From Chryseobacterium sp. (GTDB lineage: Bacteria > Bacteroidota > Bacteroidia > Flavobacteriales > Weeksellaceae), in NCBI GenBank assembly GCA_027492795.1, contig JAPUEB010000029.1, forward strand, positions 1-64,000: a stretch of DNA of 64,000 bases, written 5' to 3'. Of this stretch, positions 1-8,961 are shown in pieces. Made by a program: the position numbers and the translations under genes. The notes under the pieces are model-generated. The model did no database searches and was not told the origin of the DNA. It saw nothing but the letters and a program-made list of their open reading frames with translations. Position 1 is the stretch's first letter. Each line of letters begins with the position of its first letter.

Positions 1-70
1 AGTTATCAACTAAACTTTACGTCAACTTATTTTATGAGAGATCAGTTTCTGGTTTAACGTTTAAAATAGC

Positions 71-156
71 TCATCAACTCAAAAACTCTCAAACTCAATC
101 ACTCCTCCACTCTCAAACTCTCCCACTCTCAAACTCTCCCACTCTCAAACTCAAAT
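71..156. repeat. degenerate 8-bp tandem repeat (ACTCTCAA/ACTCTCCC)
   Basis: Direct reading shows ACTCTCAA and ACTCTCCC units alternating up to the stop codon of the MoxR gene. It is one of about ten unrelated-sequence but similar-period (7-9 bp) tandem arrays in the window. No gene is visible in bases 1-155. Confidence 0.8.
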
Positions 157-1160
157 TACGGTGCTTGAATTTTCCCCAAAATCCTATCTACAATACTTTC
201 CGTAGTAACCTCCTCCGCTTCTGCCTCAAAACTTAATCCGATCCTGTGGCGAAGTACGTCTTTTGCAACTTCTTTTACGTCTTCCGGAATCACAAAAGCG
301 CGGTTTTTCAAAAATGCCATCGCTCTTGATGCAATTGCCAAATTGATGGATGCACGCGGTGAAGCTCCAAAACTGATGTAATTTTTAAGTTCGGAAAGTC
401 CGTATTTTTCAGGAAAACGCGTGGCGAAAACCATATCTAAAATGTATTTTTCTATTTTTTCGTCCAAATAAATTTGGTTAATGATTTCTTTGGCTTCCAA
501 AACATTTTGTAAAGAGATAACAGGACGAATCTGCGGTTGATGCGATGTAGAAACCATTTTCATTACCTTTCTTTCATCTTCAAAATCCGGATAATCAATT
601 TTACATTTCAGCATAAAACGGTCGCTTTGTGCTTCAGGAAGAAGGTAGGTTCCTTCTTGATCTATAGGGTTTTGTGTTGCCAAAACTAAAAAAGGTTTTG
701 GAAGCGGCATCGTTTCGTCGCCAATGGTAACCTGTTTCTCCTGCATCGCTTCCAACAACGCCGACTGAACTTTTGAAGGAGCACGGTTAATTTCATCCGC
801 CAAAACAAAATTGGCGAAAATTGGGCCTCGTTTTATGGAAAAATCGTTTTCTTTAATGTTGTAAATCTGCGTTCCAATAACATCTGCAGGAAGCAAATCT
901 GGTGTAAATTGAATTCTGGAAAACTCGCCATGAACGGCATCTGCCAAAGTTTTAATCGCTAAGGTTTTTGCCAATCCCGGAACTCCCTCCAAAAGCACGT
1001 GACCGTTACCGAGAAGCCCTATTAAAAGGCGATCTACCATATAACTCTGCCCGATAATTGCTTTGTTAATTTCCTCCTTTAAAAGAGAAAAAAAGTAATT
1101 TTGCTCCCTTACTTTTTCCGTTAATTGTCTGATATCTTCCGCTTGATGAAGTTCCGCCAT
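156..1160 (-). CDS. MoxR family AAA+ ATPase
   Basis: A 334-residue AAA+ ATPase of the MoxR class, which usually works with von Willebrand factor A proteins as a chaperone for folding, metal insertion or stress responses. Visible motifs are Walker A (LLEGVPGLAKT), Walker B (FVLADEINRAP), sensor 1 (VLATQNPIDQEGTYLLPEAQSDRFM) and the C-terminal lid with the ASPRAS motif. An ATG 11 codons further upstream is possible, but family members start at MAEL, so the start at 1160 is chosen. In flavobacteria this gene normally heads a cluster with DUF58 and BatA/BatB genes; those would lie beyond the window's left edge. Length is normal for the family. Confidence 0.93.
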   Translation of the reverse strand: MAELHQAEDIRQLTEKVREQNYFFSLLKEEINKAIIGQSYMVDRLLIGLLGNGHVLLEGVPGLAKTLAIKTLADAVHGEFSRIQFTPDLLPADVIGTQIYNIKENDFSIKRGPIFANFVLADEINRAPSKVQSALLEAMQEKQVTIGDETMPLPKPFLVLATQNPIDQEGTYLLPEAQSDRFMLKCKIDYPDFEDERKVMKMVSTSHQPQIRPVISLQNVLEAKEIINQIYLDEKIEKYILDMVFATRFPEKYGLSELKNYISFGASPRASINLAIASRAMAFLKNRAFVIPEDVKEVAKDVLRHRIGLSFEAEAEEVTTESIVDRILGKIQAP

Positions 1161-1255
1161 AATGTTCGATAAATTTAAAATGTAAATTTCCAATAAATAC
1201 GCGCAATAATCAACACAATTAGTGCCAATAAAGCGTTAAAGTTTGTTAAAAAGCC

Positions 1256-1281
1256 GGAAGATGGAAGATGGGAGATGGAAG
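1256..1281. repeat. 7-bp tandem repeat (GATGGAA type)
   Basis: About three and a half copies of a heptamer (GATGGAA/GATGGGA) lie in the 305-bp gap between the MoxR gene and the DinB-like gene. The rest of the gap is A/T-rich and shows only a promoter. Confidence 0.7.
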
Positions 1282-1416
1282 TTTATCATTTTTCTGCTTA
1301 ATGTTCATTTTAAAAAAATTACAAAAAACTGATTTTCAAAACATTAAAAAAAAAAACAATATGATGTAAACAGACGGTATTAACTCCCCTATTGTATATT
1401 CAACCTCCCATTCTTC

Positions 1417-1447
1417 TTGTCACTCTCAACTAATTACACTATTTTTG
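1417..1447 (+). promoter_or_regulatory. Bacteroidota-type promoter of the DinB-like gene
   Basis: TTG at 1417-1419, a 20-bp spacer and TATTTTTG at 1440-1447 fit the TTG-N20-TAnnTTTG consensus of primary sigma factor promoters in this phylum. It lies 18 bp upstream of the ATG at 1466, giving a short leader. Confidence 0.65.
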
Positions 1448-1465
1448 ACAAAAAATATTTGAAAA

Positions 1466-1936
1466 ATGAACTATCATTTTCAAGCCCATCGACAGGTTCG
1501 TAAAAATCTCTTGGACATCCTGCAAAATACTGCTCCGGAAGACCTTTTACACATTCCTGACGGTTTTAATAACAACATTTACTGGAACATTGCGCATATT
1601 GTTGCTACACAGCAGCTTTTGCATTACTATTTGAGCGGAAATCCTTTCAGAATCGATAAATATTGGATAGAAACTTATAAAAAAGGAACCCTTCCCAATC
1701 TGAATGTGGCACAAAGCGAAATGGAAGATCTCGGATTTTTGCTTACCGAAACTTCAAAAATTTTGATGAAAGATTTTGATTCCGATTTTTTCTCGGATTA
1801 TACGCCTTATACCACCAGTTTCGGACTGGATTTAAAAAATATTCAGGATGCCATTATCTTCAACAATATGCACGAAAGCCTTCACTTGGGTTATGCAATG
1901 GCGCAAAAACGGGCGATTTTAGGGGAAAAGTTTTAA
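1466..1936 (+). CDS. DinB-like superfamily protein
   Basis: A 156-residue helical protein of the DinB/YfiT-like superfamily, four-helix bundles that often bind a divalent metal and in some members act as thiol-dependent transferases. The histidines expected for the metal site are visible: one in helix 2 (NIAHIVATQQ, about residue 44) and two in the last helix (MHESLHLGYAM, about residues 136 and 140). No signal peptide. It has its own promoter and stands 68 bp upstream of rlmB. The specific substrate cannot be read from the sequence; names such as damage-inducible protein come only from the family name. Confidence 0.85.
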   Translation: MNYHFQAHRQVRKNLLDILQNTAPEDLLHIPDGFNNNIYWNIAHIVATQQLLHYYLSGNPFRIDKYWIETYKKGTLPNLNVAQSEMEDLGFLLTETSKILMKDFDSDFFSDYTPYTTSFGLDLKNIQDAIIFNNMHESLHLGYAMAQKRAILGEKF

Positions 1937-1937
1937 A

Positions 1938-1961
1938 ATCCCCCTCTCCCCCAAAGGGGAG
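1938..1961. repeat. GC-rich short palindrome after the DinB-like gene
   Basis: The sequence CTCCCCCAAAGGGGAG forms a hairpin just after the stop codon, without a clear T-run. A related palindrome (CCCCCTTTGGGGG) recurs about 100 bp downstream inside the rlmB reading frame at 2051-2065. Confidence 0.6.
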
Positions 1962-2004
1962 AAATATGGCTAATTATACTTCTAAAAAATACTTATCTTA
2001 ATAG

Positions 2005-2820
2005 ATGTCAGAACAATTTCAAAATAAAGATTCTAATTTTAAACATCGTTCCCCCTTTGGGGGAAAGGGGGAGAAAGACGATTTCATATTCGGTTTGCGA
2101 CCAGTAATGGAAGCTTTAGAATCCGGAAAAACAATAGATAAAATTTTTGTACAAAACGGTTTGCAAGGCGAAATTTATATAGAGCTGAAGCAACTTTTAG
2201 GCAAACATAAAATTCGTCCAAACTACGTTCCTGTAGAGAAACTGAACCGTTTTACACGAAAAAACCATCAAGGCGTTGTCGCTTTTATTTCGGATGTTCC
2301 TTTTCATAAAATTGAGGACATTTTACCACAAATTTTTGAGGAAGGAAAGGTTCCATTTATTTTAATTTTAGACCGTTTAACGGATGTAAGAAACTTTGGA
2401 GCCATTTGTAGAACAGCAGAATGTGTAGGAATTGACGCTGTTGTAATTCCCGAGAAAGGTGCAGCTCCCATCAATTCTGATGCGATAAAAACTTCCGCCG
2501 GAGCTATTTACAATATTAAAATTTGTAAAGAAAAAAATCTTGCTCATACCGTAGATTTTCTTCAACAAAGTGGCGTTTCGGTATTTGCTGCAACGGAAAA
2601 AGCCCAAAAACTGGTTTACGATGTTGATTGTACGGAACCTTGCGCAATCGTAATGGGAAATGAAGAAACAGGGATTTCAAAAGAAGTAATGCATCACGCA
2701 GACGAAAAAATAAAACTACCCATCGAAGGAAAAACGCAAAGTTTAAACGTTTCTGTAGCTTGTGGAGCAATTCTTTACGAAGCAATGCGACAAAAATTGG
2801 TAAAAAACAGCGGAATTTAG
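2005..2820 (+). CDS. rlmB: 23S rRNA 2'-O-methyltransferase, TrmH/SpoU family
   Basis: A 271-residue SPOUT-class RNA methyltransferase that methylates a ribose of 23S rRNA (G2251 in E. coli for RlmB) using S-adenosylmethionine. An N-terminal substrate-binding domain starts at FIFGLRPVMEAL (about residue 28). The three SpoU motifs follow: DRLTDVRNFGAICRTAE (about 128-144), IVMGNEETGIS (about 214-224) and LPIEGKTQSLNVSVACGAILYE (about 237-258), forming the trefoil knot. Family members usually start close to FIFG; here about 25 extra residues precede it, and the DNA coding part of them (2051-2073) is a GC-rich palindrome like the one at 1938-1961. The extra segment looks like repeat DNA taken into the frame. 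Confidence 0.92.
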   Translation: MSEQFQNKDSNFKHRSPFGGKGEKDDFIFGLRPVMEALESGKTIDKIFVQNGLQGEIYIELKQLLGKHKIRPNYVPVEKLNRFTRKNHQGVVAFISDVPFHKIEDILPQIFEEGKVPFILILDRLTDVRNFGAICRTAECVGIDAVVIPEKGAAPINSDAIKTSAGAIYNIKICKEKNLAHTVDFLQQSGVSVFAATEKAQKLVYDVDCTEPCAIVMGNEETGISKEVMHHADEKIKLPIEGKTQSLNVSVACGAILYEAMRQKLVKNSGI

Positions 2821-2880
2821 GAATTGGATTGGTTTTTGAAAGAAACAACAGATTTCCGACCATCGACGAAATCGAAAAAA

Positions 2881-3486
2881 ATGACAAAAAATACTTTCAA
2901 AATAGTGGTTTCCGCAGCTCTGTTACTGATGTTACAATTGGTTTACGGACAGGAAAAACCTGCGATAGAAAATCCTAAAACCATCAAAAACAAGGGTTTT
3001 GAAAGAACCGCGAATCCTTACACGAAATTTGTTTACAAAAGCGGTTTCCGAAACTATACTGTTGAAAAAATTGAAAGTAAAACAGATACGAAAACTACGG
3101 TTTATAATGAGTTGAGATTTCACAGCGTTTACTCGCAAATGTACACCAGAAAAGCGATGTTCGATAATTATGGAGCTTGGACGAAAGATATTGCTTCATC
3201 CGTTGGAGAACCCATTTTGGTTTGGCGAAATGTAAAACTTTTTCCAGATTCCAAAGAAACTTTTACCGTTTTTGCGAATGGAGTAAAGGATTTTAAATTA
3301 ATGTACGCTTCCGTTTATGTTTTCGACTCGAAAGGAAAAGATTGTTTGGAGGAAAATCATCCGATGAGAAGCAAGATTATCAAACTTTTTTCTGAAAAAA
3401 TTTGGAATCTTACCGAAAGTAAAAATTTTGAAACCGCATACAAAGCAATGCTGAAGAAAAAGGCACAAGAAGAATTAGAAAAATAA
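2881..3486 (+). CDS. secreted protein of unknown function
   Basis: A 201-residue protein with a clear signal peptide (MTKNTFKIVVSAALLLMLQLVYGQ, cleavage after about residue 24), so it should reach the periplasm or beyond. A longer reading starting at a TTG (2824) is rejected because it would bury the signal peptide. The mature part is rich in Lys, Phe and Tyr with alternating strand-like stretches and a final Lys/Glu-rich helix. I do not recognise a family. It lies 60 bp after rlmB and 9 bp before a lipoprotein gene, so it is probably co-transcribed with the following two genes. Confidence 0.8.
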   Translation: MTKNTFKIVVSAALLLMLQLVYGQEKPAIENPKTIKNKGFERTANPYTKFVYKSGFRNYTVEKIESKTDTKTTVYNELRFHSVYSQMYTRKAMFDNYGAWTKDIASSVGEPILVWRNVKLFPDSKETFTVFANGVKDFKLMYASVYVFDSKGKDCLEENHPMRSKIIKLFSEKIWNLTESKNFETAYKAMLKKKAQEELEK

Positions 3487-3495
3487 GAATTATAT

Positions 3496-4554
3496 ATGAA
3501 TAAATTTTGGGCAATAGCGCTCGTTTCCACTGCATTAGTGGCTTGTAAGAAAGAAAGCAAAACCATCACAAAAATAGATCCGGTAACCGGAGACACCATT
3601 AAAATAGAAGTAAAGGCAGAAGATTCTGCAAAAGTCGCTAAAGAAATGGCTGAAAAAGCCGCTATTAAAGATTCTGCAGGGGTTTACAAGCAAACCTTGA
3701 AACTCGAAAAAGGCAAAACTTATCCGTTTACTACATTTCAAAAAGATGTTGCCACCATGAAGCTTCCTGATGGAAGTTCACAAAGTGTGACCAGACAAAA
3801 TACAGATGAAATTACCTTTACTGTAAATGATTTCAAAGACAAAATTTACGACGTAACCATCAATTTTGTTTCAAAAAACACGACACAATCTGGAGAAGGA
3901 AAAACGCAAACTGTTGATACAAAAGCTGCCGCACCAAAAGATGAAGGCTTGAAGAACCGATGGACTATCGATAAAGCAATGACCGGAAATCAACTCAATA
4001 TGAAGTTGGATGAAAACGGGAAAATTCTTTCGATTACAGGATTTGAGCCTATTTATAAAAAATTTGGCACTACTGTGAACGGTTTAACAAAAGATGCACA
4101 GCAACGTAAATTTTTGCTTGAGCAGTTGAAGGCTTCTTTCAATGAGGAAATTTTAAGGGATCAGTTTTCAAAGAACATTTTCATCATGCCAAAAAAAGGT
4201 GCGAAAATTGGTGAAAAATGGACAGTTTCCGAAAATGCATCTCCGGACGGAAAAATTAAAATTAATTCCCATTACACGCTGAAAAGTGTGAAAGACGGCG
4301 TTGCAGAAATTACAGTAACAGGTGGAATTCCAAAGCAAAGCAATAAGGAAAAACGCGGTGAAGTTACCCAAACTTTAAGCTCTGAGCTTACCCAAAACGG
4401 AACTTATAAATTTGATATTAATACAGGTTGGATTCTTAACCAAAATATCAATGTGAAAACCACTCAAAGCCAAACTTTTAGTGACGGAAAACATTCTGAA
4501 ACACAATCTTCCACTACCAACTCGAATGTAATAGTAAATCCTGCCAAAAAATAA
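3496..4554 (+). CDS. lipoprotein, DUF6263-like
   Basis: A 352-residue lipoprotein: MNKFWAIALVSTALVACKKES has a lipobox (ALVAC) with Cys at position 17. The KKES directly after the Cys lacks the acidic surface-export signal sometimes seen in flavobacteria, so a periplasm-facing location is more likely. A Lys/Ala/Glu-rich linker (about 40-60) is followed by a strand-rich domain. Overall it resembles the Bacteroidota DUF6263 lipoproteins; this is from memory of the family and was not searched. No catalytic motif is visible. It sits between a secreted protein and a DUF4834 gene with gaps of 9 and 6 bp, suggesting one transcript. Confidence 0.78.
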   Translation: MNKFWAIALVSTALVACKKESKTITKIDPVTGDTIKIEVKAEDSAKVAKEMAEKAAIKDSAGVYKQTLKLEKGKTYPFTTFQKDVATMKLPDGSSQSVTRQNTDEITFTVNDFKDKIYDVTINFVSKNTTQSGEGKTQTVDTKAAAPKDEGLKNRWTIDKAMTGNQLNMKLDENGKILSITGFEPIYKKFGTTVNGLTKDAQQRKFLLEQLKASFNEEILRDQFSKNIFIMPKKGAKIGEKWTVSENASPDGKIKINSHYTLKSVKDGVAEITVTGGIPKQSNKEKRGEVTQTLSSELTQNGTYKFDINTGWILNQNINVKTTQSQTFSDGKHSETQSSTTNSNVIVNPAKK

Positions 4555-4560
4555 AAAACG

Positions 4561-4779
4561 ATGAAATTCATCCTTTTAACCGTCCTTTCAGCGATTATTT
4601 TCTTTTTCGTATGGAATATTTTGAAACGACTTTTCTTTACCCAGTTTTACAGAAACCAAAATCAGGAGAGATTTGAACAATCAAAAAAAACTGAAACAAA
4701 AATTGGTCAAAAAGTAAACTGGGATGCCGAAACCGTTGATTACGAGGAAGTAAAAGAAGACAAAAACACCAAAAATTAG
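4561..4779 (+). CDS. small membrane protein, DUF4834 family
   Basis: A 72-residue protein with one N-terminal transmembrane helix (about residues 3-20), a basic Arg/Lys/Phe segment and a charged acidic C-terminus with the NWDAETVDYEEVKED motif typical of DUF4834 in flavobacteria. Function is unknown. It follows the lipoprotein gene by 6 bp and precedes the YfhO gene, a common arrangement for this family, so a role in envelope polymer assembly or membrane organisation can be guessed but not shown. Confidence 0.82.
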   Translation: MKFILLTVLSAIIFFFVWNILKRLFFTQFYRNQNQERFEQSKKTETKIGQKVNWDAETVDYEEVKEDKNTKN

Positions 4780-4794
4780 GAGCAAAATACAACA

Positions 4795-4828
4795 AACCCT
4801 TTCAGCGATTTGCAACGCTGAAAGGGTT
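4795..4828. repeat. perfect 13-bp palindromic repeat (copy 1)
   Basis: AACCCTTTCAGCG and CGCTGAAAGGGTT flank an 8-base loop ATTTGCAA. A second copy with the same core stem lies at 57651-57686. There is no T-run long enough to make it a standard terminator. It resembles a REP-type intergenic palindrome. Confidence 0.8.
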
Positions 4829-4854
4829 CACCATAAACACACAATTTCAAAAAA

Positions 4855-7380
4855 ATGGCCAAAAACAAAAACCTGATTTACATCGTTGGATGCCTCATTT
4901 TATTCATTATTCTAGGGTTTCTTTACGCAAATCCGGTGATTTCGGGGAAACAGCTTTTTCAGCACGATATTATTCAAGATAGAGGATTTGCAAAAGAGCT
5001 TAGAGATTATCGTGTAGCTAACGGAGAAGAAACTTATTGGACAAATTCTCAGTTCGGTGGAATGCCAACTTACCAAATGGGTGCACAATTTCGTGGCGAT
5101 ATCATAAAAAAGGTGGATAATTTGCTGAACTTCTTTCCAAAACCGGTGAATTATTTATTTTTACTTTTTTCAGGATTTTTTGTTTTGGGAATGGTCGTTG
5201 TGCGAAACTGGAAATATGCATTACTGGGAGCGCTCTTCTTCGGACTTTCAACCTATTTTTACATTATTATTGCGGCTGGACACAATGGAAAAGTTCACAC
5301 CATCGCTTATTTTGCGCCACTTTTAGCGGGAATTCTGCTCGTTTATATTAGGAAAAATTACATTTGGGGATTTATCGTGACGACGCTTTTCATGGGTTTG
5401 CAAATTGCGGCGAACCACCCGCAAATGACGTATTACCTTTTCATTGCACTCGGATTTTTATTTTTGTCGGAACTCATTCGCGCTTTTCAGCATAAAATTA
5501 CTTGGAAACATTTTGGAATTTCCACGGGAATTGTCGCTTTAGCTTGTGTTTTAGGAGTTGGAATGAACTCGCAGCGAATTATGGCAAATGCTGAATACGT
5601 AACGGAAACCGTTCGTGGAAAACAAATTTTGACCAATGAAACACATTCTGCCGACAAGTCCGGAATGGATAAAGAAAGCATGCTGATGTGGAGCTACGGA
5701 AAACTGGAAACCCTGAACCTTTTTATTCCGAGATTAATGGGCGGCGGAAGCAGCGAAAAAGAAGGCGAAAAAATGATGGGCGAAATTCAGCAGTTGGTTC
5801 AGGATAATGCGAGATCACAATCGGAAGTTGATAATATTGTAAAAGGACTTTCAAGCCCGACTTATTGGGGGGAACAACCTGGAACTTCGGGACCGGCTTA
5901 TCAAGGAGCAGTGGTGGTTTTTTTAGCGATTTTTGGGTTTTTCTTTGGATGGAAAAAGTATCGTTATTGGATTTTGGGTGCATCAATTTTGACCATTATG
6001 TTAGCTTGGGGAAGCAATTTTATGGCGCTTTCCGATGTTTTTATAGATTTTGTGCCTTTTTATAACAAATTCAGAGCTCCGAGTTCTATTTTGGTGGTGG
6101 TTGAGCTTCTTTTTCCATTAATTGCCATTATTGGATTGTATCGATTTTTTACCGATGCTAAATTAGAAGAAGATTATAAAAAGAAGATTTTAACTTATGT
6201 TTCGGGAGCGTTTATAGGACTTCTATTGATTTTTCTAATTTTTGGAAAATCGCTTTTAGGTTTCCATACAGATGCTGAAAAAACCTATCTTCCTCCATAT
6301 TTATTGGATTATTTAGTGAGTGAACGCTTCGGAATGTTCCGTGCAGATGCTTTGAAAGCGTTGCTTTACGTTGCAATTGTTGCGGCGGTTTTATTTTTAA
6401 GTTTAAAGAAAAAATTAAGTCAGAATATTGCGTTAATCGTTATTGGAGCGGTGAGTTTGTTCGATTTGTGGACGGTAAACAAACGTTATCTGAACGAAGG
6501 AAATTTTGTAGATGCCGTTTTTGCAGAAAATCCATTCCAAACGGAAGCTTCCGAACTTTTGGCTGAAAAAGTAGGTGATAATCGCGAACTTCAAGGACTT
6601 TTGGTAAATGCAAATGTGAACAAAACGCTGGAAATCATCGCGGAAAAAGACAAAGGTCATTACCGAATTTACAATCAGGCGATTAATCCTTTTGGCGAAA
6701 CCAATACTTCTTATTTTAAATCATCAATTGGAGGTTATCATGCCGTAAAGTTGCGCCGTTACGACGACCTTATCAACGAGTATTTCAGTAAAATGGACAC
6801 GGTGAAAGTTCCAAGAATTTTAAATATGCTGAATGCAAAATATATGATTTTCGGCGACACCCAAAATCCGCAAGCAACGCCAAATCCTTATGCCAACGGA
6901 AATGCGTGGTTTGTATCCGATTTGAAATTTGTAAATACTCCGAACGAAGAAATTAAACTGATTGGCGAACTTGATACCAAAAAAACAGCTGTAATTGCTG
7001 CTTCCGACAAAAGTTATTTCAACGGAAAACCAATTGAAGCAGACAGCACAGCAACATTAAAACTCACAAAATACAAAGCCAACGAACTTGAATTTCAAAC
7101 CCAAAGCAAAACGCCGCAACTCGCCGTTTTTTCAGAAATTTATTACCCAAAAGGTTGGAAAATAATGGTAGATGAAAAAGAAGTTCCTTACATAAAAGCG
7201 AATTATTTATTGCGTTCAGTTCACGTTCCAGCTGGAAATCATACGGTGAGAATGGTTTTTGAACCAGCAGTAATCGCCAAAGGAAAACTGATTTCGATGA
7301 TTGCTTTTGGGTTGTTTTTGTTGCTAACTTTAGGTGGGATTTATTGGATGTATAGAAATCGAAAAATTCAAATATCATAA
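4855..7380 (+). CDS. YfhO family membrane protein
   Basis: An 841-residue polytopic membrane protein of the YfhO family, related to GT-C glycosyltransferases. An N-terminal helix (about 7-28) is followed by an extracytoplasmic segment with an early Asp (FQHDIIQDRGFAKELRDY), where GT-C enzymes place catalytic acids. About eleven further helices extend to about residue 540. A large soluble C-terminal domain then runs to a final helix (about 812-832). Family members are thought to transfer sugars from polyprenyl carriers onto envelope polymers; in B. subtilis YfhO acts on lipoteichoic acid, but the flavobacterial substrate is unknown. The glycosyltransferase gene 43 bp downstream supports a role in surface polysaccharide. 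Confidence 0.9.
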   Translation: MAKNKNLIYIVGCLILFIILGFLYANPVISGKQLFQHDIIQDRGFAKELRDYRVANGEETYWTNSQFGGMPTYQMGAQFRGDIIKKVDNLLNFFPKPVNYLFLLFSGFFVLGMVVVRNWKYALLGALFFGLSTYFYIIIAAGHNGKVHTIAYFAPLLAGILLVYIRKNYIWGFIVTTLFMGLQIAANHPQMTYYLFIALGFLFLSELIRAFQHKITWKHFGISTGIVALACVLGVGMNSQRIMANAEYVTETVRGKQILTNETHSADKSGMDKESMLMWSYGKLETLNLFIPRLMGGGSSEKEGEKMMGEIQQLVQDNARSQSEVDNIVKGLSSPTYWGEQPGTSGPAYQGAVVVFLAIFGFFFGWKKYRYWILGASILTIMLAWGSNFMALSDVFIDFVPFYNKFRAPSSILVVVELLFPLIAIIGLYRFFTDAKLEEDYKKKILTYVSGAFIGLLLIFLIFGKSLLGFHTDAEKTYLPPYLLDYLVSERFGMFRADALKALLYVAIVAAVLFLSLKKKLSQNIALIVIGAVSLFDLWTVNKRYLNEGNFVDAVFAENPFQTEASELLAEKVGDNRELQGLLVNANVNKTLEIIAEKDKGHYRIYNQAINPFGETNTSYFKSSIGGYHAVKLRRYDDLINEYFSKMDTVKVPRILNMLNAKYMIFGDTQNPQATPNPYANGNAWFVSDLKFVNTPNEEIKLIGELDTKKTAVIAASDKSYFNGKPIEADSTATLKLTKYKANELEFQTQSKTPQLAVFSEIYYPKGWKIMVDEKEVPYIKANYLLRSVHVPAGNHTVRMVFEPAVIAKGKLISMIAFGLFLLLTLGGIYWMYRNRKIQIS

Positions 7381-7390
7381 TTTTTAACCG

Positions 7391-7418
7391 ATTGCAACCA
7401 TTGCACCAATTGCACCAA
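7391..7418. repeat. 9-bp tandem repeat upstream of glycosyltransferase
   Basis: ATTGCAACC, ATTGCACCA and ATTGCACCA follow one another and nearly fill the gap between the YfhO gene and the TTG start at 7424. Confidence 0.75.
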
Positions 7419-7423
7419 AAATT

Positions 7424-8797
7424 TTGAAACAAAAACGCATTTTAATCATCACCTATTACTGGCCTCCTGCAGGAGGGCCAGGAGTGCAGCGTTGGTTAAA
7501 ATTCACAAAATATTTGCCTGATTTCGGTTGGAAACCCACACTTTTCATTCCGCAAAATCCAAGTTATCCGATTATTGATGAAACTTTGGTAAAAGATGTT
7601 TCCGAAGATTTGGAAATCATTAAAACTAAAATTTGGGAGCCTTACCAATTAGCTGAAAAATTTGGGAAAGACAACAAAAAATTTAAAGCCGGACAATTTG
7701 ATGTGGGCGAAAACCAGTCTTGGAAATCCAAACTTTCAATTTGGGTTCGCGGTAATTTTTTTATTCCCGATGCAAGAGTTTTTTGGGTAAAACCTTCGGT
7801 GAAATTTTTGAAAAAATATTTGAAAGAAAATCATTTCGATGCCTTTGTAACAACGGGACCGCCACATTCTTTGCACTTAATTGGTTTAGACCTGAAAAAA
7901 GAATTTCCAAACCTGAAATGGATTGCCGATTTTCGTGATCCGTGGACAGAAATTTCCTACTACAAGCATTTAAAATTAACAAAATCTTCCGACCAAAAAC
8001 ATCGAAATTTGGAGGAAAAAGTTTTCAAAACTGCCGATATCACTTTGGCGACGAGCTACACCGACGCTGACAATTTTAGCAAAAAAGGTGCAAATGCGGT
8101 TTGCATTACGAATGGATACGATGTTGAGTTGGAGCGTTCGAGAGTTGGAGCGTTGGAGAGAGATGCTTCGTGGACTTCGTCCGCAGACTTTTCGTCTGTG
8201 CTCAGCATGACAGAAAACCCTCAAACTCTCAAACTCTCAAACCCTCAAACCAAATTTATCTTAAGCTACGTTGGTGTTTTGGAGCAACTGCGAAATCCTG
8301 AAATTTTGTGGAAGGTTTTGGATGAAATTATTTACGAAAATGAGGATTTTGCGAAAGATTTTGAATTGAAATTTGTGGGAAGAATTGATGATAAAATTCT
8401 ACAAAAAATCGAAAGTTATGCCTTGAAAAATTCGGTGAGAAATTTGGGCTATCTTTCCCATTCGGAAGCCAATGCAGAAATGGCGAATTCTTCACTTTTA
8501 TTGATTACCAATTTTCCGCAAGACAGTTCCAAAGGTATTATTCCGGGGAAAATTTTTGAATATTTAGCTACGGGAAAACAAATCCTATCTTTCGGTCCGA
8601 AAGATGCGGATGTTGCTAAAATATTAGAAAAAACAAACTCTGGAAAACATTTTTCTTACTACGATAAAGAAAATTTAAAGCAGTTTATCTTAGAAAAATA
8701 TAATCTGTGGAAATCTGGAAAATTGGAGAATAATTTTTCAAATATTGATGAGTTTTCGAGGAAGAACCTCACGAAGAAGTTGAGTGAAATTCTTTAA
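7424..8797 (+). CDS. glycosyltransferase family 4-like protein with an in-frame repeat insertion
   Basis: A 457-residue GT-B fold glycosyltransferase. The N-terminal domain begins with ILIITYYWPPAGGPGVQRWLKF, typical of GT4-like enzymes of surface polysaccharide synthesis. The C-terminal nucleotide-sugar domain has GIIPGKIFEYLATGKQIL, with the Glu used in donor binding. The start is TTG, since the family motif follows at once and no ATG is nearby. Residues about 234-276 are encoded by repeat DNA: an 8-bp tandem repeat, a palindrome-like phrase and a CTCTCAAA array. They separate CITNGYD from FILSYVG, which are normally close together, between the two Rossmann domains. The frame is intact, so the enzyme may still work. 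It probably forms a transcript with the YfhO gene. Confidence 0.88.
   Translation: MKQKRILIITYYWPPAGGPGVQRWLKFTKYLPDFGWKPTLFIPQNPSYPIIDETLVKDVSEDLEIIKTKIWEPYQLAEKFGKDNKKFKAGQFDVGENQSWKSKLSIWVRGNFFIPDARVFWVKPSVKFLKKYLKENHFDAFVTTGPPHSLHLIGLDLKKEFPNLKWIADFRDPWTEISYYKHLKLTKSSDQKHRNLEEKVFKTADITLATSYTDADNFSKKGANAVCITNGYDVELERSRVGALERDASWTSSADFSSVLSMTENPQTLKLSNPQTKFILSYVGVLEQLRNPEILWKVLDEIIYENEDFAKDFELKFVGRIDDKILQKIESYALKNSVRNLGYLSHSEANAEMANSSLLLITNFPQDSSKGIIPGKIFEYLATGKQILSFGPKDADVAKILEKTNSGKHFSYYDKENLKQFILEKYNLWKSGKLENNFSNIDEFSRKNLTKKLSEIL
8123..8252. repeat. composite repeat inside the glycosyltransferase frame
   Basis: Three parts are visible: GTTGGAGC-type octamers (8123-8160), a phrase running from GATGCTTCGTGGACTTCGTC to CTCAGCATGACAG (8162-8213), and CTCTCAAA octamers (8214-8252). 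The last part matches the array at 71-156. Together they add about 43 codons without breaking the frame. Confidence 0.8.
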
Positions 8798-8961
8798 CCC
8801 AATTTTCTTTGATAAAGTCTGTTTACACAGCGCTTTTTCTTTCCTTTCTGCAACTTTTTTTCTTTTTTTCATCCATAATAAAAGACTACAAATTCAGGTT
8901 ACCAGCTGAATATTTAAACATTTGTTAAAAATTCTGTAATAAGAAACGATTTGAAAACGGA

